This document shows, one piece after another, positions 53,136 through 63,996 of a DNA stretch of 64,000 bases (position 1 is its first letter; every line of letters starts with the position of its first letter). The position numbers and the translations under genes are program-made. Source of the DNA: Rhizobium terricola. Lineage in GTDB: Bacteria > Pseudomonadota > Alphaproteobacteria > Rhizobiales > Rhizobiaceae. The notes beneath the pieces are model-generated. The model worked only from the letters and a program-made list of their open reading frames with translations. It searched no databases and was not told the origin of the DNA. The stretch spans positions 888,758 to 952,757 of the forward strand of contig NZ_JABBGK010000002.1 of assembly GCF_012927355.1 (NCBI RefSeq). Reading direction: 5' to 3'.

Positions 53136-56120
53136 TCAGTGCGCTTCATCCCAGTTGTGGGCAGCCCGCGCATCGACCTTCAGCGGCACGCGCATCGCAA
53201 TGGCCGGCATGGCAGCGTGCTCCATCGTCTCGACGATGATCGGCATGGCCGCCTCGATGGCCTCTTCTTCGACTTCGAAGATCAGTTCGTCGTGGACCTG
53301 CAGAAGCATCCGCACCCTTTCACCGAGCCCCGCCTCGGCCAGCACCGGTTCGATTTTGATCATGGCCCGGCGGATGATGTCCGCCGCCGATCCCTGGATC
53401 GGAGCATTGATCGCGGCACGCTCGTTGAATGCCCGCATCGACGGGTTGGACGACTTGATCTCCGGATAATGGGCGCGTCGGCCGAAGATCGTCTCGACGT
53501 AGCCGTTCTCGCGGGCAAAGGCCTTGGTGCTTTCCATGTAGTCCTTGATGCCGGGGAACCGCTCGAAATACTTCTTGATGTAGTCACCCGCCTCGGAACG
53601 CTCGATGCCGAGCTGGTTGGCCAGACCGAAGGCCGAAATGCCGTAGATGATGCCGAAATTGATGGCCTTGGCACGTCGGCGGACTTCCGACGGCATGCCC
53701 TCGACCGGGACACCGAACATCTCGGAGGCCGTCATGGCGTGAATGTCGACACCATCCGCAAACGCCTGGCGCAGCTGCGGGATCTCGGCGACATGGGCGA
53801 GCACGCGCAATTCGATCTGACTGTAGTCGGCGGAGAGCAGCTTGTGGCCCGGGGTCGCGATGAAGGCGGTGCGGATTTTGCGGCCTTCGGCGGTGCGAAC
53901 CGGAATGTTCTGCAGGTTCGGTTCCGACGACGAGAGCCGGCCGGTCGTGGTGGCGGCCAGCGAGTAACTCGTGTGGACCCGTTTCGTCTGCGGATGGACA
54001 TAACCCGGCAAGGCGTCCGTATAGGTGGATTTCAGCTTGGTCAGCTGGCGCCAGTCGACGATCTTGCGCGGGAGCGGTGCACCTTCCGCGGCCAGGTCCT
54101 CGAGAACCTGGGCCGAGGTCGACCACTGGCCGGTCTTGGTCTTCGATCCGCCCGGCAGACCCATCTTGCCGAACAGGATGTCACCCAGCTGTTTGGGCGA
54201 GCCGACGTTGAAGCGCTCACCGGCCAGTTCGTAGATCTCGTCCTCGAAGGCGGCGGCCTTCTGCCCGAGTTCGCCGGAGAGGCGCGAGAGGATCTGGCGA
54301 TCGATCGAGATACCGCGCTCTTCCATATCGGCGAGCACGGGGACCAGCGGGCGTTCCAGACGTTCGTAGATGCGGGTCAGCTTCTCGGCGGCCAGGCGGG
54401 GCTTCAGTACCATCCACAGCCGCAAGGTCACGTCCGCGTCCTCCGCCGCATAGGCGGTCGCCTTGTCGATGTCGACCAGATCGAACGTCAGGGAAGACTT
54501 TCCGCTGCCGGCCACATCCTTGTAGGCGATCGGCGTGTGGCCAAGCCAACGCTCGGAGAGCCCGTCCATGCCGTGGTTTCCCTTGCCGGCATCCAGCACA
54601 TAGGACATCAGCATGGTGTCGTCGAAGCCCTTGATGGCCACGCCGTAGCGCTTCATCAGCAGGTAGTCATACTTCAGGTTCTGGGCGACCTTGAGGATCG
54701 AGGGATCCTCCAGCATGTCCTTGAGGACGGCCAGTGCCTCGGCCATCGGGATCTGCCCGTCCGCCATACCGCCGCCCAACAGATCTCCCACTCCGGTCTT
54801 GTGGGTCAAAGGCACATAGGCCGCGCGGATCTCGGGCGAACCCGGCTGCAGGGCATTGTCGGCGATCGCGAGCGAGAAGCCGACGAGATCGGCGAGCATG
54901 GGATCGATGTTCGTCGTTTCCGTATCGAAAGCGACGAGGCCGGTTTCGCGCGCGGCGGCGATCCACCCCTTCAGAGTGTCGAGATCGCGGATCGTCTGGT
55001 AACTCGTGATGTCGATCTTGCGCCCGTGGAACGCGGCTGCGCGGGCGGCTGCAAGATCGGAGGGCGTCAGATCGCCGTTGGCAGCAGTGGCAGCCGGCGA
55101 TACAGCCGATGCGCCGGAAACAGCGCCCGGTGCTGCTTCGGAGGTCGGCGTTGCCGCGTCGAGATCCGGTCCGTGGGCCGCCTGGCCCCGTTCGATCCCG
55201 ATAGCCGAGGGCTCGATTGCCGAGGCGTCGCAATCACAGGCCTCGGCGACACGACGGGTGAGCGTGGTAAATTCCATGGCCTTCAGGAAGCCGATCAGGC
55301 GCGGGCCATCCTGCTTTTCCAGCGACAGGGAATCAAGCGGCAGGTCGAGCGGAACATCCGTCCGCAAGGTGACGAGCTGGCGCGACAGGCGGGCAAGCTC
55401 GACATTCGCGACGATGTTTTCGCGGCGCTTGACCTGCTTGATCTCCCCGGCGCGGGCGAGCAGCGTGTCCAGATCGCCATATTCCTCGAGCAGTTGCGCC
55501 GCCGTCTTAGGGCCGATGCCAGGAATGCCCGGAATGTTGTCGGTCGAATCTCCGGTCAGCGACTGGAGGTCGATCATCTTTTCCGGCGGCACGCCCCATT
55601 TCTCGACGACTTCAGGGATGCCGATCTGCTTGTCCTTCATGCTGTCATACATGTGGACGTTCGGCGTGACGAGCTGCATCAGGTCCTTGTCGGAGGAGAC
55701 GATCGTCACGTCGGCGCCGATCGCTTCGGCCGCGCGGGCATAGGTGGCGATGATGTCGTCAGCTTCGAAGCCTTCGGTCTCGATGCAGGGCAGGTTGAAG
55801 GCGCGGGTCGCCTCGCGGATCAGGCCGAACTGGGGAACGAGCTCTTCCGGCGGCGCCGAGCGGTTCGCCTTGTATTCCGGGTAAAGCTCCTTGCGGAAGG
55901 TCTTCGAGGAATAGTCGAAGATGACCGCGAGATGGCTCGGCGTCACCCCGACGCTGGTGTCACGTGCGTCGGTCAGCAGCTTCCACAGCATGTTGCAAAA
56001 GCCCGAAACCGCGCCGACCGGCAAGCCGTCGGATTTGCGGGTCAGCGGCGGCAGCGCGTGAAAGGCCCGAAAGATGAATCCGGAGCCGTCGATGAGGAAG
56101 AGATGATCGCCTTTTTTCAT
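53136..56120 (-). CDS. polA: DNA polymerase I
   Basis: From the ATG at 56120 the product is 994 residues. Residues about 1-290 are the 5'-3' exonuclease (LIDGSGFIFRAFHALPP, DDIIATYA and the GIPGIGPKTAAQLL helix-hairpin-helix). About 380-560 are the 3'-5' exonuclease with Asp399 and Glu401 in FDTETT and the Y-x3-D motif (YAAEDA), so proofreading looks intact. About 600-994 are the polymerase, with Asp765 in DYSQIE, the O helix RRAKAINFGIIYG and Asp944 in QVHDE. A variable Ala- and Pro-rich linker of about 60 residues (320-380) separates the exonucleases. Longer in-frame starts up to 56249 are implausible. Confidence 0.97.
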   Translation of the reverse strand: MKKGDHLFLIDGSGFIFRAFHALPPLTRKSDGLPVGAVSGFCNMLWKLLTDARDTSVGVTPSHLAVIFDYSSKTFRKELYPEYKANRSAPPEELVPQFGLIREATRAFNLPCIETEGFEADDIIATYARAAEAIGADVTIVSSDKDLMQLVTPNVHMYDSMKDKQIGIPEVVEKWGVPPEKMIDLQSLTGDSTDNIPGIPGIGPKTAAQLLEEYGDLDTLLARAGEIKQVKRRENIVANVELARLSRQLVTLRTDVPLDLPLDSLSLEKQDGPRLIGFLKAMEFTTLTRRVAEACDCDASAIEPSAIGIERGQAAHGPDLDAATPTSEAAPGAVSGASAVSPAATAANGDLTPSDLAAARAAAFHGRKIDITSYQTIRDLDTLKGWIAAARETGLVAFDTETTNIDPMLADLVGFSLAIADNALQPGSPEIRAAYVPLTHKTGVGDLLGGGMADGQIPMAEALAVLKDMLEDPSILKVAQNLKYDYLLMKRYGVAIKGFDDTMLMSYVLDAGKGNHGMDGLSERWLGHTPIAYKDVAGSGKSSLTFDLVDIDKATAYAAEDADVTLRLWMVLKPRLAAEKLTRIYERLERPLVPVLADMEERGISIDRQILSRLSGELGQKAAAFEDEIYELAGERFNVGSPKQLGDILFGKMGLPGGSKTKTGQWSTSAQVLEDLAAEGAPLPRKIVDWRQLTKLKSTYTDALPGYVHPQTKRVHTSYSLAATTTGRLSSSEPNLQNIPVRTAEGRKIRTAFIATPGHKLLSADYSQIELRVLAHVAEIPQLRQAFADGVDIHAMTASEMFGVPVEGMPSEVRRRAKAINFGIIYGISAFGLANQLGIERSEAGDYIKKYFERFPGIKDYMESTKAFARENGYVETIFGRRAHYPEIKSSNPSMRAFNERAAINAPIQGSAADIIRRAMIKIEPVLAEAGLGERVRMLLQVHDELIFEVEEEAIEAAMPIIVETMEHAAMPAIAMRVPLKVDARAAHNWDEAH

Positions 56121-56282
56121 GGCTGCATGGATAGCGCGAGGCGTTCGGGGCGTCCATACAAAGTTCGAAATCTCGAAGGCAGCGCCGAACACGCAAACGT
56201 TACAAATTTGTAATCCGGCCTTCCCTTGAAAAACCATATTCTGCCGCACATTTCATAGTCACCGGCGCCTGATCACGCCGCT

Positions 56283-56402
56283 GTCTGAAAGAGGCCCGTC
56301 CCCCGCCGCTTCAGACTGGACAAAGGCCTTATCCCCCTCTCCGGGCCTTTGTCCCCTTATTTCGAAGCCGCCATGGCGTCCGCCTCCAAGCCATGGCGGC
56401 TT
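56283..56402 (+). ncRNA. three consecutive hairpins between polA and marR, candidate small RNA
   Basis: Three perfect inverted repeats follow one another: GTCTGAA / TTCAGAC (56283-56289 and 56310-56316), GGACAAAGGCC / GGCCTTTGTCC (56318-56328 and 56344-56354), and AAGCCGCCATGGC / GCCATGGCGGCTT (56365-56377 and 56390-56402). On the plus strand all three loops are C-rich (for example GTCCGCCTCCAA), as in RNAs that pair with Shine-Dalgarno sequences. The block lies upstream of both divergent neighbours, so it is not their terminator. The rest of the 386-base gap shows no gene. No classical T tract closes it, so strand and ends are uncertain. Confidence 0.5.
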
Positions 56403-56506
56403 CTGAAATCCTCACCCACATTCGTATTTCCAAAAATCGTCATATGAGAACTATATCGCCTGCGATTTAATCTTGAGAGCGGCGACGAACCGGCCTATCG
56501 ATTGTC

Positions 56507-56938
56507 ATGGCTTTCAATCGTTCCGATTCCGCCACCTACCTCGCCGGCCAACTGGCCAAGGAATTTGCCCGCGCCCTGCAGACGCGTGCGGCAAAGCTGG
56601 GATTTTCGGCCGGCCAGTTCCCGATCCTCCTCGAACTCTGGAACGAGGAAGGACTGACCCAGAAACAGCTCCTGGAACGTGTTGACGTCGAGCAGGCGAC
56701 GATGGCCAATACGCTGGCTCGTATGGAGCGCGACGGGCTGATCGAGCGACGTCCGCACCCCTCCGATCGCCGCGCGCAGCTGGTCTTCCTGACCATCAAG
56801 GCACGAAACCTGAAGGACGAGGCGCTTTCGGCGGCCAGCGAGGCCGACCAGGCGCTCTTTGCCGGGTTCCGCCGCTTCGAGAAGGAGCTCATGCTCGAAT
56901 ACATGCGCTGGGCGATTGAGAACGCCCGCAAGCTGTAG
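56507..56938 (+). CDS. MarR-family transcriptional regulator
   Basis: This 143-residue winged-helix protein has the MarR plan: a dimerisation helix at the start (YLAGQLAKEFARALQTRAAK), then FPILLELWNEEGLTQKQLLE, the recognition region DVEQATMANTLARMERDGLI, and the wing RRPHPSDRRAQLVFLT. Ligand and targets are unknown. It stands alone between the polA upstream region and the M20 peptidase gene and has no strong Shine-Dalgarno. Confidence 0.9.
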   Translation: MAFNRSDSATYLAGQLAKEFARALQTRAAKLGFSAGQFPILLELWNEEGLTQKQLLERVDVEQATMANTLARMERDGLIERRPHPSDRRAQLVFLTIKARNLKDEALSAASEADQALFAGFRRFEKELMLEYMRWAIENARKL

Positions 56939-57027
56939 AGCCTCAGTACAGCATCCCAACCGCGAGATTTTGTTTCAACCGCCCTCGAAACGGGCGGACC
57001 TTTGGTCTATCGTCCGGCCGATTTGCA

Positions 57028-58437
57028 ATGTCCCGGATGGATACCATGACCGATATTTCCGCCGTACTCGACAGCGCCGACAAGGCTCTGCCGCAAAGCC
57101 TCGACCGCCTGTTCGACCTGGTGAAGATCCGTTCGATCTCCACCGACCCGGCCTTCAAGGCGGAGTGCCGCAAGGCGGCCGAATGGCTGGTGACAGAGCT
57201 TACGGCGCTCGGCTTCGACGCCTCGGTGCGCGATACGCCCGGCCACCCGATGGTGGTCGCCCATCATGCCGGCGCCAAGACTGACGCACCGCATGTGCTG
57301 TTCTACGGCCATTACGACGTCCAGCCCGTCGATCCGCTCAATCTCTGGGAGGATGATCCCTTTGCGCCGGCGATCAAGGAAATCGAGCCAGGCCGCAAGG
57401 TGATCACCGGCCGCGGCACGTCCGACGACAAGGGCCAGTTGCTCACGTTCCTGGAGGCCTGCCGCGCCTACAAGGCGATCCATGGCAGCCTGCCGATCAA
57501 GGTCACCATCCTGTTCGAAGGGGAAGAAGAGTCCGGCTCGCCGTCGCTGAAGCCTTTCCTGTCGGCCAATGCAGCCGAACTGAAAGCCGACTATGCGCTG
57601 GTCTGCGACACCAGCATGTGGGATCGCGAGACGCCGGCGATCGCCGCCGCGCTGCGCGGCCTGGTCGGCGACGAGGTCACCGTCACCGCCGCCGACCGCG
57701 ACCTTCATTCCGGCCTTTTCGGCGGCGCTGCCGCCAATCCGATCCATATCCTCGTCGACATTCTCGCCGGCCTGCATGACGAAACGGGACGCATCACGCT
57801 TCCCGGCTTCTACGAGGGCGTCGAGGAAACTCCGGCCAATATCAAGGCCTCGTGGGATATGCTCGGCCGCACCGCCGAGAGCTTTCTCGGTGAGGTGGGG
57901 CTGTCGGTCCCGTCCGGCGAAAAGGGCCGCTCCGTTCTCGAGCTGACCTGGGCCCGTCCGACTGCGGAAGTGAACGGCATCACGGGTGGCTACACGGGCG
58001 AAGGCTTCAAGACCGTGATCGCCGCCAAGGCCTCTGCCAAGGTTTCGTTCCGCCTGGTCGGGGAGCAGGATCCGGCCAAGATCCGCGAGAGCTTCCGCGC
58101 TTATGTGCGCTCCCGGATCCCTGCGGACTGCTCGGTCGACTTCCACGAGCACGGCGGCTCGCCGGCCATCCAGCTTTCCTATGATTCACCCGTGCTCACC
58201 AAGGCGAAGAACGCGCTGTCGGACGAGTGGCCGAAGCCGGCCGTGGTCATCGGCATGGGTGGCTCGATCCCGATCGTCGGCGATTTCCAGAAGATGCTCG
58301 GCATGGATTCGCTGCTCGTCGGCTTCGGCCTGACCGACGACCGCATCCATTCGCCGAACGAGAAGTACGACCTCAACTCCTTCCACAAGGGCATCCGGTC
58401 GTGGATCCGCATCATGGATGCGCTGGCCTCGTCGTAA
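57028..58437 (+). CDS. M20-family zinc dipeptidase
   Basis: This 469-residue metallopeptidase has the M20 metal site: His and catalytic Asp in LFYGHYDVQPVDP, bridging Asp in GRGTSDDKGQL, the general base Glu in FEGEEESGSP and a further ligand in VCDTSMWD. The dimerisation lid covers about 215-325. The DAP2 / CNDP-like architecture suggests a broad dipeptidase. Three in-frame ATGs (57028, 57037 and 57046) are possible starts; 57046, reading MTDISAVLDSA, looks most natural. A terminator hairpin follows. Confidence 0.9.
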   Translation: MSRMDTMTDISAVLDSADKALPQSLDRLFDLVKIRSISTDPAFKAECRKAAEWLVTELTALGFDASVRDTPGHPMVVAHHAGAKTDAPHVLFYGHYDVQPVDPLNLWEDDPFAPAIKEIEPGRKVITGRGTSDDKGQLLTFLEACRAYKAIHGSLPIKVTILFEGEEESGSPSLKPFLSANAAELKADYALVCDTSMWDRETPAIAAALRGLVGDEVTVTAADRDLHSGLFGGAAANPIHILVDILAGLHDETGRITLPGFYEGVEETPANIKASWDMLGRTAESFLGEVGLSVPSGEKGRSVLELTWARPTAEVNGITGGYTGEGFKTVIAAKASAKVSFRLVGEQDPAKIRESFRAYVRSRIPADCSVDFHEHGGSPAIQLSYDSPVLTKAKNALSDEWPKPAVVIGMGGSIPIVGDFQKMLGMDSLLVGFGLTDDRIHSPNEKYDLNSFHKGIRSWIRIMDALASS

Positions 58438-58454
58438 GAGGCCTGAAAAAGCAA

Positions 58455-58479
58455 AAAGGCCGGGGGTTACCCGACCTTT
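58455..58479 (+). terminator. terminator hairpin after M20 peptidase gene
   Basis: AAAGGCCGGG and CCCGACCTTT pair with a single mismatch around a five-base loop, 18 bases after the stop. The 3' arm ends in TTT. The remaining bases to 58774 hold a CtrA-type site and no gene. Confidence 0.6.
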
Positions 58480-58607
58480 CGTCCCTTGTTTCGACGCACC
58501 TGCCAGTACATCCGTGGTCAGGGGCGGAAACAAGCAATGCACGTTTTCGAACGTCGGAGCCTTGAAGGTTTCCTTCGTTCCATGATCAGCAGGATGGCGC
58601 GAAGTGA

Positions 58608-58622
58608 TTAACCGCTGGTTAA
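58608..58622. promoter_or_regulatory. CtrA-type site TTAA-N7-TTAA upstream of ybaK-like gene
   Basis: TTAACCGCTGGTTAA is an exact TTAA-N7-TTAA and is also a dyad, ATTAACC-GCT-GGTTAAT. It is about 150 bases upstream of the YbaK-type gene, within a 337-base gap. CtrA controls cell-cycle genes in Rhizobiales. Confidence 0.5.
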
Positions 58623-58774
58623 TGCCGCGCTGCCGCTGATCCGAAATGCTGCAGCTCATCTTTCGGCGGCCGCTGCACTGGTTGACCTTCAAGTGGGGTT
58701 GCCGGGACACGATATCAAGAGGCCGGCGAAAACCCGTCTTGTCGACCGGCCGCGGTTGCGCATAGAAATACCGC

Positions 58775-59233
58775 ATGAGCCTCGAATCCGTCCGTTCCTT
58801 CTTCGCCGAAAAAGCCCCCGACATCGACGTGATCGTCACCGACGCGAGTTCCGCGACCGTGGCGCTTGCCGCAGAGGCGCATGGTGTCGAACCAGACCAG
58901 ATCGCCAAGACGATCTGCCTGCGGATCGGCGACGAGGTCGTGCTCGTCGTCGCGGCCGGGACGAAGCGCCTCGATAACCGAAAATTCAAGGATCGCTTTG
59001 GTGTGAAGCCACGCATGCTGGGTGCCGAGGAGGTCGTCGAGGCGACCAGCCATCCGGTCGGCGGTGTCTGCCCGTTCGGCCTGCCCAACGCACTCAAGGT
59101 GTATTGCGACGTGTCGCTCCAGTCCTTCGACCAAGTGGTTCCGGCGGCGGGTGCGACCAACTCGGCCGTCCACATCGCGCCCTCACGCATGGCGGAACTG
59201 ACCAACGCCGAATGGGCCGATCTCTGCCAGTAG
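58775..59233 (+). CDS. YbaK/EbsC-type aminoacyl-tRNA deacylase
   Basis: This is a 152-residue protein of the YbaK / ProX editing superfamily, which removes wrong amino acids from tRNA. Features are the AEAHGVEPDQIAKTICLRIG segment with the conserved catalytic-site Lys, then VVAAGTKRLDNRKFKDRFG and the GVCPFGLP motif that shapes the substrate pocket. The exact editing substrate (Cys-tRNAPro, Ala-tRNAPro or others) cannot be told from sequence alone. Confidence 0.88.
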   Translation: MSLESVRSFFAEKAPDIDVIVTDASSATVALAAEAHGVEPDQIAKTICLRIGDEVVLVVAAGTKRLDNRKFKDRFGVKPRMLGAEEVVEATSHPVGGVCPFGLPNALKVYCDVSLQSFDQVVPAAGATNSAVHIAPSRMAELTNAEWADLCQ

Positions 59234-59279
59234 GGCGGGATCCCTCACCTGCAGCGGCGAACAGACGATTTCCGATTGG

Positions 59280-59305
59280 TTTACCGGCTGTTAACCCCCC
59301 CTTAA
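59280..59305. promoter_or_regulatory. tandem CtrA-type sites upstream of penicillin-binding protein gene
   Basis: TTTA-CCGGCTG-TTAA (59280-59294) shares its right half with TTAA-CCCCCCC-TTAA (59291-59305), so three half-sites are evenly spaced 11 bp apart. The second unit is an exact CtrA consensus. It lies about 135 bases before the penicillin-binding protein start. Confidence 0.6.
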
Positions 59306-59438
59306 ATCGCCGTATTTAAAATGCAATTCTTCGGCCGCGCCTTCCTGCTTGTCATGCGGCCGCAACATTTCGCGTCGAACGCGCTCCGGGCATCACCGGA
59401 TCGGGGGCGCTCACGTTTCTGGAGCATGATCGCCAGCC

Positions 59439-61706
59439 ATGGCAAGCAGAGGAAAATCCCGCGAACGCGTCGAGCCGACCTTCGGGGACGGCCCCGAAGA
59501 AGACGACGACGAGATCCGTCTGGATGCCGGCGACCGGATCGGCGGGAAACGCACGGCCAGCCGTTCGAAAACCCGTGCCGCCAAATCCGAGCCGAAGACA
59601 TCACGCGGGAGCAAGCAAAAGCGCGGCCGGAAGCGCCGTTCCTCCGGGGGACTGTCCGGGCTGATCAGCCGGATGATCTACTGGTGCATCGTGCTCGGCA
59701 TCTGGGGCGGCATAGGCATTGCCGGCGTGGTCGCCTATTACGGCGCGCGCATGCCGAGCGCCAACGTCTGGTCGATCCCGGAACGCCCGCCGAACGTCAA
59801 GATCGTCTCGGTCGAAGGTACGGTAATCGCCAATCGCGGTGCAACGGGCGGTGAGGCTCTCGCGCTCGAAGACATGTCGCCCTTCATCCCGCAGGCCGTC
59901 ATCGCCATCGAGGATCGGCGCTTCTATTCGCATTTCGGTGTAGACCCGCTGGGGCTCGCGCGTGCCGTGGTGACCAATCTTATCAGCGGACGCACCGTGC
60001 AGGGTGGCTCGACGCTTACCCAGCAGCTGGCCAAGAACCTCTTCCTGTCGCCGGAACGCACGCTGGAGCGAAAGGTGCAGGAGGTTCTGCTCTCCTTCTG
60101 GCTCGAGCACAAGTTCACCAAGGACCAGATCCTCGCGATGTATCTCAACCGGGTCTATTTCGGTTCGAACGCCTATGGCGTCGAGGCGGCCTCGCGGCGC
60201 TACTTTTCGAAATCGGCGCGTGACGTCAATCTCGGCGAGGCAGCCCTTCTCGCCGGCCTGCTGAAAGCCCCGTCCCGCCTTTCGCCGGCGCGCGATCCGG
60301 AGGCTGCCGAAGCGCGCGCTCAGGTCGTTCTCGGCGCGATGCGCGAGGAAGGCTTCATCAGCGAAGACGAGATCAAGACCGCGATGTCGCAACCACCCAC
60401 CCAGGCCAAGCGCTATTGGACGGGTGCAGGCCAGTACGTGGCCGACATGGTGCTCGACGAGGTGAAGATGCTCGTCGGCACGGTCGGCGAAGATCTGGTG
60501 GTGGAGACGACCATCGATATGAACCTCGAAAGGAAGGCCGAAGAGGCGATCGTCGAGACGCTGGAGGCCGAAGGCGACAAGCTCAAGGCATCGCAGGCCG
60601 CACTGGTGTCAATCGACGGAACCGGGGCCATCCGGGCGCTGGTGGGCGGCAAGGACTATGCCGACAGCCAGTTCAACCGCGCGGTCAAGGCCAAGCGCCA
60701 GCCGGGTTCCGCCTTCAAGCCCTTCGTCTATGCAGCCGCGCTCGAGATGGGCGCACGCCCCGATTCGACACGCAACGACGCACCGATAAGGATCGGCGCC
60801 TGGACGCCGGAAAACTATGACGAGAAATATCGGGGGCCGGTAACGCTCAGCAAGGCGCTTGCCGAGTCGCTGAATACGATCGCCGCCCAGTTGGTCATGG
60901 AGGTCGGCCCCGACCACGTGATCAAGCTTGCCCACCGGCTGGGCATCGAATCCGAACTCCAGTCGAACGCCTCGATTGCGCTCGGCACGTCGGAGGTCTC
61001 GCTGCTTGAACTCACGGCGGCCTATGCGCCCTTCATGAACGGCGGCTACAAGGCGACGCCGCACATCGTGCGTCGCATTTCCAACGTCGACGGCAAGGTG
61101 CTCTACGAGAACGACTATGCCGAGCCGCCGCGCGTGCTCAGCGAGCCGATCATCGCGAACATGAACCGCATGATGAAAGGCGTGATCGAAGAGGGCACCG
61201 GCAAGAAGGCGCGCCTCGACCGATGGGAAGCCGCCGGCAAGACCGGAACCACGCAGTCGTTCCGCGACGCGCTGTTCGTCGGCTATACCAGCAACCTGAC
61301 GACGGGCGTTTGGTTCGGCAACGACGACGGCCAGTCGATGAAGAAGGTGACCGGCGGCGGCCTGCCCGCGAAAGCATGGCACGACTTCATGACAGCGGCC
61401 CATGCCGGGTTGACGCCGGTACCGCTTGCCGGCGAAGGCTATGTCGAGCCTCAACCCGAACCGACCACGATCGGAACGATCATTTCGGATGTGTTTTCCG
61501 GCGGGGAGGAACGTTATCCGGCGGCCCGCCCAACAGCGCAACAGGGGCTTCCTCCGGAAGACCTACCGACCGCGGGACCGCCGCAGGACAACACTGAACA
61601 GGGTGGCTACGACGGGCCGGTCCCACCGGCCGACGTCGGCGGCGGATCGCCCGTGCAGCCCGCGACCCGGCGCACGACACTCCTCGACATCATCATGGGC
61701 CAGTGA
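59439..61706 (+). CDS. class A penicillin-binding protein (PBP1a family)
   Basis: This is a 755-residue bifunctional peptidoglycan synthase. A basic cytosolic N-terminus of about 70 residues precedes one TM helix (about 76-100). The GT51 glycosyltransferase has the catalytic Glu in IAIEDRRFYSH and the GGSTLTQQLAKNLF motif. The transpeptidase has the active Ser in QPGSAFKPF, the SLN motif and KTGTTQ. The C-terminal 90 residues are Pro- and Gly-rich and probably disordered. The tandem CtrA sites upstream suggest cell-cycle control. Confidence 0.93.
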   Translation: MASRGKSRERVEPTFGDGPEEDDDEIRLDAGDRIGGKRTASRSKTRAAKSEPKTSRGSKQKRGRKRRSSGGLSGLISRMIYWCIVLGIWGGIGIAGVVAYYGARMPSANVWSIPERPPNVKIVSVEGTVIANRGATGGEALALEDMSPFIPQAVIAIEDRRFYSHFGVDPLGLARAVVTNLISGRTVQGGSTLTQQLAKNLFLSPERTLERKVQEVLLSFWLEHKFTKDQILAMYLNRVYFGSNAYGVEAASRRYFSKSARDVNLGEAALLAGLLKAPSRLSPARDPEAAEARAQVVLGAMREEGFISEDEIKTAMSQPPTQAKRYWTGAGQYVADMVLDEVKMLVGTVGEDLVVETTIDMNLERKAEEAIVETLEAEGDKLKASQAALVSIDGTGAIRALVGGKDYADSQFNRAVKAKRQPGSAFKPFVYAAALEMGARPDSTRNDAPIRIGAWTPENYDEKYRGPVTLSKALAESLNTIAAQLVMEVGPDHVIKLAHRLGIESELQSNASIALGTSEVSLLELTAAYAPFMNGGYKATPHIVRRISNVDGKVLYENDYAEPPRVLSEPIIANMNRMMKGVIEEGTGKKARLDRWEAAGKTGTTQSFRDALFVGYTSNLTTGVWFGNDDGQSMKKVTGGGLPAKAWHDFMTAAHAGLTPVPLAGEGYVEPQPEPTTIGTIISDVFSGGEERYPAARPTAQQGLPPEDLPTAGPPQDNTEQGGYDGPVPPADVGGGSPVQPATRRTTLLDIIMGQ

Positions 61707-61890
61707 TCAAGCGGGAACCACGACCGGGCGCTTGCAAAGCGGCACCGCCGGCTCCATCTTTCGGATGCAGCCCGGCGCAAGGCTTGCCTGCTAGCGCTCC
61801 TTGCCAACGAGACGGTTTTCGTGCGTGGGACAAGGCGGGGAAACAAGGCGCCAATCTGTTCTTTTTACTGGATTACAGCCGATTTCCAGC

Positions 61891-61922
61891 CTTGCAGTCG
61901 GAAAAACCGCTTCTTATATACG
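61891..61922 (+). promoter_or_regulatory. sigma-32 heat-shock promoter of dnaK
   Basis: CTTG at 61891-61894, an 18-base spacer and CTTATATACG at 61913-61922 match the alphaproteobacterial RpoH consensus CTTG-N17/18-CYTATNTNNG at every fixed position. The expected start of transcription is about 100 bases before the dnaK ATG. The rest of the 323-base gap (61707-61890) shows nothing recognisable. Confidence 0.8.
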
Positions 61923-62029
61923 CGACATAAACCGCAGCCAGACTGCGAAACCCAGACCATCCACGTCGAGGGGCCGTCAGGGGAATGCCTTACCGGGGTT
62001 CCGACGGCCTGCTTCAAGGAGAGAATGAC

Positions 62030-63943
<1,914 letters not shown>

Positions 63944-63976
63944 TGCAGCGGCCGCAGCGACGCTTCACCTTCAAGA

Positions 63977-63996
63977 GGCTGGCCTTCGGGCCAGCC
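63977..63996 (+). terminator. TTCG-tetraloop hairpin after dnaK
   Basis: GGCTGGCC and GGCCAGCC are perfect 8-bp arms around a TTCG loop, 33 bases after the dnaK stop. The T tract, if any, is cut off by the window end. It could terminate the transcript or lower expression of a following dnaJ. Confidence 0.65.
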
